DNA of 8,868 nt from Candidatus Hydrothermarchaeota archaeon (GTDB lineage Archaea > Hydrothermarchaeota > Hydrothermarchaeia > Hydrothermarchaeales > BMS3B): the NCBI GenBank assembly GCA_015521945.1, contig WANG01000066.1, forward strand, positions 1 through 8,868, in the 5' to 3' direction. Position 1 is the stretch's first letter. Every line of letters begins with the position of its first letter. The position numbers were made by a program, and so were the translations under genes. The notes beneath the pieces are model-generated. The model was not told where the DNA came from. It searched no databases and saw only the letters and a list, made by a program, of their open reading frames with translations. This document shows, one piece after another, positions 1 to 5,300 of this stretch.

Positions 1-123
1 GTCATAGGTTCGCATAACCTTTGTCGTTCTCAAACTGCCGGCATTCCTGAGCGCGTAGTTTTCAAAGTGCAATGCAGATGGTGAAGGCTGCTCACCTGCA
101 CACCTTCTGGCACCCGGCTGAGC
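1..123. other. Left edge without a recognisable gene
   Basis: I see no credible gene here. The first 80 bases are about 48% GC (38 of 80 counted), clearly below the neighbouring genes. The minus strand is open from about position 119 to the window edge and would read through residues such as FENYALRNAGSL, but it has no convincing start and I do not recognise the family. A small hairpin-like inverted repeat, AGGTT-cgcat-AACCT, lies at 6-20. The stretch could be the end of a gene running off the window, a mobile-element terminus, or a foreign join like the one at the right end. Confidence 0.3.
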
Positions 124-270
124 TCACCTTCTCAGGCCGAGACGCTCCTTTATGCGCTCCCACAGGCTTGGCTTGTGGTTGGTGTTGTCCATCATCCTCC
201 TTGCGGTGTGTATCTGCCTGAGGGTGAAGTCCTCAGGGGCTTCCTCCTCCATTACTACCCCCTCGTGCAT
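124..270 (-). CDS. Small uncharacterised archaeal protein (48 aa)
   Basis: I do not recognise the family. The protein is short, charged and probably soluble. It has an acidic stretch near its start (EEEAPEDF), a middle helix-like part (RQIHTARRMM) and a basic amphipathic tail (WERIKERLGLRR), as in small nucleic-acid-binding or regulatory archaeal proteins, but no function can be assigned. I chose the ATG at 270 because an archaeal TATA box (TTTATAAA, 301-308) lies about 34 nt upstream on this strand, giving a very short leader. An in-frame ATG at 351 would give 75 aa, but it would place the TATA box inside the gene and leave only 17 bp to the divergent purM start. The real start is uncertain. 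Confidence 0.5.
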   Translation of the reverse strand: MHEGVVMEEEAPEDFTLRQIHTARRMMDNTNHKPSLWERIKERLGLRR

Positions 271-300
271 CGTGTACAGAACAAGATTCCGGGCAGCGCT

Positions 301-308
301 TTTATAAA
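301..308. promoter_or_regulatory. Palindromic TATA box in the divergent promoter region
   Basis: TTTATAAA is a perfect palindrome and matches the archaeal TATA consensus in both directions. On the minus strand it sits about 34 nt before the ATG at 270, which fits the small gene with a leader of a few nucleotides. On the plus strand it would give purM a leader of about 37 nt. Confidence 0.5.
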
Positions 309-337
309 GCTTACGTCCTCCCCCCTCCACGGATACC

Positions 338-344
338 TTTATTA
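338..344 (+). promoter_or_regulatory. Probable TATA box of purM (leaderless transcription)
   Basis: TTTATTA is centred about 28 nt upstream of the purM ATG at 369, the distance at which archaeal transcription starts. No Shine-Dalgarno sequence lies between them, so purM is probably translated from a leaderless mRNA. This is inferred from spacing only. Confidence 0.45.
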
Positions 345-368
345 CACCCATCCCCCATTGCACTAAGC

Positions 369-1403
369 ATGAAGCCGCGCACCTACGCAGAGGCGGGCGT
401 TGACATCTCACGGGAGGCGCTCTCCATAAAGGCGATGGCGGAGCACCTGGCAGGAACCTTGGCCCACCGTGCAGGAAAGGTCGGGGAGAGCCTCACCGGC
501 ATAGGGCACTTCTCAGCCCTCCTGAAGCTCACCAGCACCCTTGCCCTGGCAATAAACACCGACGGTGTGGGCAGCAAGCTGCTGGTGGCGGAGGCTGCGG
601 GCAGGTACGACACCGTGGGCATAGACCTGGTGGCGATGAATGCCAACGACATAATATGCGTGGGTGCAGAGCCCGTGGCGATGGTTGACTACCTTGCAGT
701 TGAGGAGCCCAAGCCGGAGGTTGCGGGCGAAATAGCAAAGGGCATAGCGAGGGGCGCTGAGCTTGCAGGAGTGAGCGTTGTTGGAGGGGAGACAGCCACC
801 CTTCCCGAAATCGTCAGGGGCTTTGACCTTGCCGCCACCATGGTGGGGGTGGTGGAGATTGACAGGGTGGTGACCGGCGAGGAGGTTAAACCCGGAGATG
901 CGGTGCTGGGTCTCAGGAGCAGCGGGATTCACAGCAACGGGCTGACGCTGGCGAGGAAGCTCATCCTTGGAGAGTACGGCGTGGAGGAGGAGGTGCTGCC
1001 GGGCAAAAAAGCCTGGGAGGTGCTGCTGGAGCCCACCAGGATATACGTGAGGGAGGTGCTTGAGGTGCTTCAGAAGCTGGAGGTGCACGGGCTTGCGCAC
1101 ATCACCGGCGGAGGTCTGGGCAACCTGTGCAGGCTCACCCGCCACGGGTTCCTCCTTGACGCCCTGCCCGAGCCCCAGGAGGTCTTCACCCTGATTCAGG
1201 AGCTCGGAGACATCCCCCCGGAGGAGATGTACCGCACCTTCAACATGGGCGTGGGGTTCTGCATCGTGCTTCCCGAGGAGCACGCGGGAGAGGCGGCGGA
1301 GATATGCAGAAGGCACGGCACGGAGGCTCAGCTCATAGGCAGGGTGGTGGAGGGCAGGAACACCGTGAGGATACAGGATGCAGGGGTGGAGCTGGGCTAC
1401 TGA
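369..1403 (+). CDS. purM: Phosphoribosylformylglycinamidine cyclo-ligase (AIR synthetase)
   Basis: Catalyses the ATP-dependent ring closure of FGAM to aminoimidazole ribonucleotide, the fifth step of cytosolic de novo purine synthesis. The 344-aa length is normal for the family. Diagnostic motifs are visible: TYAEAGVDI at the N-terminus (5-13), DGVGSK (65-70), GIDLVAMNANDI (84-95, nucleotide and metal binding), GGETA (139-143), SSGIHSNGL (184-192) and the glycine-rich HITGGGLGNL around 244-253. The ATG at 369 is followed directly by the conserved N-terminal motif and sits 28 nt after a TATA-like element, so the start is well supported. The gene stands alone: its upstream neighbour is divergent, and a convergent small gene begins its stop codon at the very next base after the purM TGA. 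Identification is secure. Confidence 0.97.
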   Translation: MKPRTYAEAGVDISREALSIKAMAEHLAGTLAHRAGKVGESLTGIGHFSALLKLTSTLALAINTDGVGSKLLVAEAAGRYDTVGIDLVAMNANDIICVGAEPVAMVDYLAVEEPKPEVAGEIAKGIARGAELAGVSVVGGETATLPEIVRGFDLAATMVGVVEIDRVVTGEEVKPGDAVLGLRSSGIHSNGLTLARKLILGEYGVEEEVLPGKKAWEVLLEPTRIYVREVLEVLQKLEVHGLAHITGGGLGNLCRLTRHGFLLDALPEPQEVFTLIQELGDIPPEEMYRTFNMGVGFCIVLPEEHAGEAAEICRRHGTEAQLIGRVVEGRNTVRIQDAGVELGY

Positions 1404-1601
1404 CTACTGGCGCTTGGCACGGTAGAGGAAGCGCTTCCCGTCCCAGCGCCTCTCAATCAGGCCCATCCTGTACAGGTCCTCAAGTATCTGCTTGGTCTTT
1501 CGCCTGTCGCTGAGGGTTGCCGAGGACAGGGTGTGCAGGTCCATGTCAGCCGAGCTGAGCAGTCTGAGCACAAAGGTGTGGTCCATTCCGAGACCCTGCA
1601 T
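1404..1601 (-). CDS. Small winged-helix-like DNA-binding protein (65 aa)
   Basis: A probable transcription regulator. The sequence fits a minimal winged helix-turn-helix: an N-terminal helix (FVLRLLSSADMDL), a recognition-helix region (SDRRKTKQILEDLYRMGLI, about 31-49) and a beta-wing (ERRWDGKRFLYRAKR). The pattern 'LEDLYRMGLIERR...GKRFLYRA' is typical of MarR/ArsR-like or TrmB-like archaeal wHTH proteins; the exact family and ligand are unknown. The ATG at 1601 is preceded by a GAGGGTGATG ribosome site and a TATA box at 1635-1642. It is divergent from the liv transporter genes across a ~100-bp promoter region, so control of livHMGF or self-control is a reasonable but untested guess. Its stop codon directly abuts that of purM. 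Confidence 0.75.
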   Translation of the reverse strand: MQGLGMDHTFVLRLLSSADMDLHTLSSATLSDRRKTKQILEDLYRMGLIERRWDGKRFLYRAKRQ

Positions 1602-1605
1602 TCTA

Positions 1606-1615
1606 CATCACCCTC
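1606..1615 (-). promoter_or_regulatory. Ribosome-binding site of the winged-helix gene
   Basis: On the minus strand this reads GAGGGTGATG, containing GGTGAT complementary to the 3' end of archaeal 16S rRNA, a few bases before the ATG at 1601. It supports this start over the later in-frame ATG. Confidence 0.5.
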
Positions 1616-1634
1616 ATAGCCTTTGGCTCCCGGA

Positions 1635-1642
1635 TATATAAA
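1635..1642 (-). promoter_or_regulatory. TATA box of the winged-helix gene
   Basis: Read on the minus strand this is TTTATATA, an exact archaeal TATA consensus. It is centred about 37 nt before the ATG at 1601, which leaves room for a short leader carrying the ribosome site at 1606-1615. Confidence 0.6.
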
Positions 1643-1674
1643 CCTTGCCGGGGTTGACCGCAGAGAGGCGCCAC

Positions 1675-1683
1675 AAATATATA
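1675..1683 (+). promoter_or_regulatory. TATA box of the livHMGF operon
   Basis: AAATATATA is centred about 26-27 nt before the livH ATG at 1706, and no Shine-Dalgarno sequence lies between. The spacing predicts that transcription starts at or very near the ATG, i.e. a leaderless operon mRNA. The next genes of the operon do carry ribosome sites, as expected for internal cistrons. Confidence 0.55.
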
Positions 1684-1705
1684 CCCGCCAGAGCAGCTTC
1701 ATTCC

Positions 1706-2593
1706 ATGGAGATGGCTCAGATACTCATGAACATCCTGATTACCGGCAGCCTGTACGTGCTCATGGCCGTGGGGGTAACGATGGTTTACCGCATCCTTAG
1801 GTTTGCAAACTTTGCCCACGCGGAGCTCATCACCCTGGGTGCCTACGTTGCCTACTCCCTGAACAGGGCGGGGATGAGCATCTACCTCACCCTACCCTTG
1901 GCGTTTGCCGCCTCAGGTGCCCTGGGGGTTGCCCTTGAGCGCGGGGTCTTCAGGCCCCTGAGGGAGCGTGGCGGGGATGCCATAGCCCTGATGATAGCCT
2001 CCATAGGAGCGGGCATGGTGGTGCGCCACGTGCTGCAGCAGGTGTACTCGGCGAAGGTGCTCACCTACTCCACCCCCTTAGTTAGCTACCAGGTGCTGGG
2101 GGCGAGGGTGTCCCAGGTGCAGGTGGTGATACTCCTGCTGGGCGTGGCTTCCATAGTCGCCTTCCACCTCCTCCTCACCAGAACCCGGATGGGCAAGGCA
2201 ATGCGAGCCACCAGCGACAATCCCGAGCTGGCGAGGGCGAGCGGGATACCCGTGCGCAGGGTGGTGCTTGCCACCTGGGTGCTGGGGGGAGGAATAGCTG
2301 GAGTCGCGGGGGTTCTTCGCGCTGCCGACACCCGCCTGGTGCCCACCCTGGGGTGGGAGGTGCTTCTCCCGGTGTTTGCGGTGGTGCTCCTGGGGGGCAT
2401 AGGCAGCTTCTACGGAGCCGTGGCTGCGGCATACCTGCTTGCCGCCGCCGAGAACCTGGGGGTGCTGCTGCTCGGCGCCCTGGGGATGAGCACCGGCTAC
2501 AGGTATGCCATATCCTTTGTAATCCTAATCTTGGTGCTCCTGTTCCGCCCCTACGGCATAGCGGGTCAGAGGCTCGGGGGTGAGAGGGAGTGA
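1706..2593 (+). CDS. livH: Branched-chain amino acid ABC transporter permease LivH-type
   Basis: One of two membrane subunits of a HAAT-family importer for branched-chain amino acids or similar small amides. At 295 aa it has the family's usual length and about eight hydrophobic segments. The N-terminal motif MVYRILRFANFAHAE (26-40) corresponds to the LivH hallmark 'NFAHGE', with Ala in place of Gly. The cytoplasmic coupling-loop region is LGGIGSFYGAVAAAY near 230-245, and the end LLFRPYGIAG is typical of the family. The ATG at 1706 follows a TATA box at leaderless spacing. The stop overlaps the livM start by 4 nt (GTGA), indicating translational coupling. Substrate cannot be read from the permease. 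Confidence 0.93.
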   Translation: MEMAQILMNILITGSLYVLMAVGVTMVYRILRFANFAHAELITLGAYVAYSLNRAGMSIYLTLPLAFAASGALGVALERGVFRPLRERGGDAIALMIASIGAGMVVRHVLQQVYSAKVLTYSTPLVSYQVLGARVSQVQVVILLLGVASIVAFHLLLTRTRMGKAMRATSDNPELARASGIPVRRVVLATWVLGGGIAGVAGVLRAADTRLVPTLGWEVLLPVFAVVLLGGIGSFYGAVAAAYLLAAAENLGVLLLGALGMSTGYRYAISFVILILVLLFRPYGIAGQRLGGERE

Positions 2594-3477
2594 GCATGCT
2601 CGCCTACGCCGTGGACGCCCTGATATTCATAAACATCTACGCCATACTGGCGCTCAGCCTGAACCTTGAGGCGGGCACGGCGAGGCTGATGAACTTCGGC
2701 AAGGTTGCCTTCTTCGCCATCGGCGCCTACACCTCGGCTCTCCTGTCCCTTGCGGGGTACCCCTTCCCCATCACCCTCGCAGCGGGTGCGCTGCTTGCGG
2801 GTGTCGCGGGGCTCGGGGTGGCGCTTCCAGCCGTAAGGCTGAGGGAGGACTACCTCGCCATAGCTTCCATAGCCTTCGGGGAGATTATCCGCCTCATCCT
2901 GCTGAACGAGCGCTGGCTCACCAATGGACCCGTGGGGCTCAGGGGGATTCCCCAGCCCCTCAGAGATGCGGTGCCGGACTACCAGCTCTTCTACCTCGCT
3001 CTGACCACCGTGTTCATGGTGGGCACAGCAACGGTGCTGCACCTCCTCACCTGGTCCCCCTTCGGGAGGGTGCTGAGGGCGATAAGGGAGGATGAGCTGG
3101 TAGCCCAGGCTCTGGGCAAGCACACCTTCGGGTTTAAAGCCAGAGCCTTCGCCCTGGGCTCGGGTATCGCGGGGCTTGCGGGTGCGCTCTTCGCCCACTA
3201 CCTGAGCTTCATCAGCCCGGACATGTTCATGCCCACCGTTACCTTCGCGGTGTGGACCATGATAGTGGTGGGGGGTAGGGGCAGCGTGCCGGGTGCGGTT
3301 GCCGGTGCGGGGGTGGTGGTGCTCTTAGAGCGGGGCACCAGGGTGCTGAAGGACTACACCAGCCTCGGTGTGGAGCCTTCAAACCTGAGGATGGTGCTGC
3401 TGGGGCTGCTGCTCATACTCTTCCTGCTCTACAGGCCCCAGGGTGTGATACGGGAGGGAAAGTACGAGGTGGATTAG
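2590..3477 (+). CDS. livM: Branched-chain amino acid ABC transporter permease LivM-type
   Basis: Second membrane subunit of the importer, pairing with LivH. It has 295 aa with about eight hydrophobic segments. Family signatures are LNLEAGTARLMNFGKVAFF (24-42, equivalent to the usual 'G..SLGHAAFFGIGAY' region, though rather divergent), DYLAIASIAFGEIIRLI, RAIREDELVAQALG in the cytoplasmic coupling loop, the GGRGSVPGAVAG loop at 228-239, and LLYRPQGVI near the C-terminus. The start is GTG at 2590, overlapping the livH TGA; an ATG two codons later (2596) is an alternative. The TAG stop is followed immediately by the livG ATG with no gap. Confidence 0.93.
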   Translation: MSMLAYAVDALIFINIYAILALSLNLEAGTARLMNFGKVAFFAIGAYTSALLSLAGYPFPITLAAGALLAGVAGLGVALPAVRLREDYLAIASIAFGEIIRLILLNERWLTNGPVGLRGIPQPLRDAVPDYQLFYLALTTVFMVGTATVLHLLTWSPFGRVLRAIREDELVAQALGKHTFGFKARAFALGSGIAGLAGALFAHYLSFISPDMFMPTVTFAVWTMIVVGGRGSVPGAVAGAGVVVLLERGTRVLKDYTSLGVEPSNLRMVLLGLLLILFLLYRPQGVIREGKYEVD

Positions 3478-4230
3478 ATGAGCCTGCTGGTGACGGAGTC
3501 TCTGGGGAAGAGCTTTGGAGGTGTTGAGGCTCTGAGGAAGGTGAGCATTGAGGTGGAGAGGGGGAGGATAGTGGCTCTTATAGGTCCGAACGGCTCGGGA
3601 AAGAGCACCCTGATTAACGTGATTTCGGGAGTGTACCCCCCGGACAGGGGGAGGGTGCTCTTTGAGGGCAGGGATATTACTGGAATGCCACCCCACAGGG
3701 TGGCGGAGATGGGCGTGGTGAGAACCTTCCAGGTGCCCAGGGTGTTCAGGGGGATGAGCGTCGTGGAGAACCTGATGGTGGCTGCTCCCGGGAGGGAGGT
3801 GGAGACGGTGACGGGAAGCCTGCTGAAGCGGAGGCAGGTGAGGGGGCATGAGGCGGAGTGCCTGCGCAGGGCTGAGGAGGTGATGGAGTTCCTTGAGATA
3901 CACCACATGCGAAACGAGTACGCCGGCAGCCTGAGCGGGGGGCAGCAGAAGCTGCTCGCCCTTGCGAGGGCGCTCATGACAAAACCAAAGCTGCTGATGC
4001 TGGATGAGCCGGTTGCAGGGGTAGCTCCGGCGCTGGCGAGGAAGATATTTGAGAAGATACTGGAGCTGAGGAGCAGGCTGGGGTTCCTGATTATTGAGCA
4101 CAACATGGATGTGCTGCTTGACTTTGCTGACTACGTGTACGTGATGCACAGGGGGGAGATTGTTGCGAGGGGGGCGCCTGAGGAGGTGCTGAGCTCAAGG
4201 CAGGTGCTGGAGGTGTACTTCGGTGAGTAG
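3478..4230 (+). CDS. livG: ABC transporter ATP-binding protein LivG-type
   Basis: One of two cytoplasmic ATPases that drive the LivH/LivM permease. All catalytic motifs are intact in the 250-aa protein: Walker A GPNGSGKST (36-44), Q-loop RTFQ (Q85), signature LSGGQ (152-156), Walker B LLMLDEP with catalytic E177, and switch histidine H208 in IIEHNMD. The RTFQVPRVF stretch and MDVLL after the H-loop are typical of LivG. A ribosome site GAGGTGG (3466-3472) lies 5 nt before the ATG, inside the end of livM. The Walker B segment is nearly identical at DNA level to that of livF. The last 8 nt overlap livF. Confidence 0.95.
   Translation: MSLLVTESLGKSFGGVEALRKVSIEVERGRIVALIGPNGSGKSTLINVISGVYPPDRGRVLFEGRDITGMPPHRVAEMGVVRTFQVPRVFRGMSVVENLMVAAPGREVETVTGSLLKRRQVRGHEAECLRRAEEVMEFLEIHHMRNEYAGSLSGGQQKLLALARALMTKPKLLMLDEPVAGVAPALARKIFEKILELRSRLGFLIIEHNMDVLLDFADYVYVMHRGEIVARGAPEEVLSSRQVLEVYFGE
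3958..4011 (+). repeat. 54-bp near-identical repeat, copy in livG
   Basis: This stretch matches 4658-4711 in livF at exactly 700 bp offset with one mismatch (C3975 versus G4675, synonymous leucine). It encodes ALARALMTKPKLLMLDEP, the helix and Walker B strand of both ATPases. The flanking DNA diverges at once on both sides. Confidence 0.85.
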
Positions 4231-4951
4231 CTCCTGGGTGCTTGAGGCTGAGGGGGTGAGCGCAGGGTATGCGGGGCTGAGGGTGGTGGATGGGGTGAGC
4301 CTGAGGGTTGGAAGGGGGGAGACTGTGGTGGTGCTGGGACCCAACGGCTCTGGGAAGAGCACCCTGCTGAAGGCGCTGTTCGGGCTGCTGCCCCTCATGG
4401 AGGGACGCCTCAGGGTCATGGGCAGGGTGATTGAGGCGCCAGAGCCGGAGGAGCTGGTGAGGCTGGGGGTCGGGTATGTGCCCCAGGTTGACAACGTGTT
4501 CCCAAGCCTGACGGTCAGGGAGAACCTGGAGATGGGGGGGTACGTGCTTGCGGATGCGGAGGAGAGGGCTGGGGAGGTGCTGGAGGTGTTTCCAGAGCTG
4601 ATGGAGAAGCTGGATGTGCAGGCGGTTAACCTGAGCGGGGGCGAGCGGCAGATGTTAGCCCTTGCGAGGGCGCTGATGACAAAACCAAAGCTGCTGATGC
4701 TGGATGAGCCGAGCGCGGGGCTGGCGCCGGCGATGGTGGGGAGGATTATGGGGAAGATTGAGGAGGTGCGCCGCGCAGGGGTGGGGGTGCTGCTGGTGGA
4801 GCAGAACGTGAGGAGCGCCCTGAAGATTGCCACCCGTGGGTGCATAATGGCAGGGGGGAGGAAGGTGTTTGAGGGCACCCCGGAGGAGATACTCACCCAC
4901 AGGGATATGGCGAGGATATACTTCGGAAGGGGTGAGCAGGGGGGTGCGTGA
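4223..4951 (+). CDS. livF: ABC transporter ATP-binding protein LivF-type
   Basis: Second ATPase of the importer, 242 aa. Motifs: Walker A GPNGSGKST (39-47), Q-loop YVPQ (Q88), signature LSGGE (137-141), and Walker B LLMLDEP with catalytic E162. The switch position is glutamine (Q194 in LLVEQN) rather than histidine, which is normal for LivF proteins. DNVFPSLTVRENLEMG is another family hallmark. The GTG start at 4223 lies within the livG end, 7 nt after a strong GGAGGTG site (4209-4215), so the 8-nt overlap is real. No substrate-binding protein gene (livK/livJ) follows; the next gene has its own promoter. The C-terminal RGEQGGA is a short extension. Confidence 0.95.
   Translation: MSSSWVLEAEGVSAGYAGLRVVDGVSLRVGRGETVVVLGPNGSGKSTLLKALFGLLPLMEGRLRVMGRVIEAPEPEELVRLGVGYVPQVDNVFPSLTVRENLEMGGYVLADAEERAGEVLEVFPELMEKLDVQAVNLSGGERQMLALARALMTKPKLLMLDEPSAGLAPAMVGRIMGKIEEVRRAGVGVLLVEQNVRSALKIATRGCIMAGGRKVFEGTPEEILTHRDMARIYFGRGEQGGA
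4658..4711 (+). repeat. 54-bp near-identical repeat, copy in livF
   Basis: Second copy of the segment at 3958-4011, in the same codon phase, with a perfect 36-bp run at its 3' side. Protein conservation alone does not need this synonymous-site identity, so gene conversion between the two ATPase genes is a likely cause. Confidence 0.85.
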
Positions 4952-4973
4952 GCCTCTGGAAAATGCGTTAGGC

Positions 4974-4979
4974 TTATAT
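4974..4979 (+). promoter_or_regulatory. Probable TATA box for the 5012-6098 gene pair
   Basis: TTATAT lies in the short gap after livF, about 36 nt before the TTG start at 5012. Transcription would begin near 5000-5003, just at or before the ribosome site AAGGTGATA (5001-5009). This suggests the following two genes can be expressed independently of the liv operon. Confidence 0.45.
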
Positions 4980-5011
4980 CCCTGAAGCCACAACTCAGTT
5001 AAGGTGATACC

Positions 5012-5290
5012 TTGCTGGAGCCCAAGACGGAGATACGTATGGTGGGGCACATCCTGGAGAAGGGCGTGATTTTTGAGCTGGAGAAGGCGCTGCGGGATGT
5101 TGACGTGGAGGTAATGCACGTGGAGGTCAGCTTTGCAGCCCTGAAGGCGGGGGTGGAGGAGAAGATGCCCTCCTTCATGCGGTTCCACCTTGTGGGTCCC
5201 GAGGAGGAGCGCGCCAGAGCCCTGGAGATTGTCAGAAGGCTCGCCGATGAGACGGGGTGCAGGATAGACTACGTGAGGGAGCGCACCTGA
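5012..5290 (+). CDS. ACT-like small protein resembling the archaeal LOR/SDH N-terminal domain (92 aa)
   Basis: A small soluble protein with an alternating beta-alpha pattern compatible with a ferredoxin-like/ACT fold: strand TEIRMVGHILEK, helix GVIFELEKALRDV, strand VEVMHVEVSF, strand SFMRFHLVG, helix EERARALEIVRRLADET, strand CRIDYV. The opening 'VGHILEKGVI' recalls the 'elrGHiiDsgil' start of the LOR/SDH conserved region found at the N-terminus of archaeal ornithine cyclodeaminase-like proteins; here the domain stands alone. That link is from memory of motifs and is tentative. The start is TTG at 5012, preceded by AAGGTGATA; an ATG at 5039 is possible but would cut the first strand. The stop lies 10 nt before the preferred start of the next gene, so the two are co-transcribed and may form a complex. 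Confidence 0.72.
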   Translation: MLEPKTEIRMVGHILEKGVIFELEKALRDVDVEVMHVEVSFAALKAGVEEKMPSFMRFHLVGPEEERARALEIVRRLADETGCRIDYVRERT

Positions 5291-5300
5291 GGTGGAGCCC

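Noticed and set aside
175..366. Plus-strand frame of 63 codons before purM
   Set aside because: It is antisense to the small minus-strand gene, lacks a ribosome site and ends just before purM without family resemblance.
513..1316. Long minus-strand open frame of 267 codons opposite purM
   Set aside because: It is antisense to a clear purM, has His/Leu/Pro/Gln-rich shadow composition, and shows no family motif; long antisense frames are common in GC-rich DNA.
3270..3313. G-rich run in livM as a G-quadruplex
   Set aside because: The G runs have irregular, long loops and follow from GGRGS and Gly/Val codons; much weaker than the motif at 5922-5951.
3379..4149. Minus-strand open frame opposite livM/livG
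   Set aside because: It is the His/Gln/Leu/Pro-rich shadow of ABC transporter genes that have complete motifs on the plus strand.
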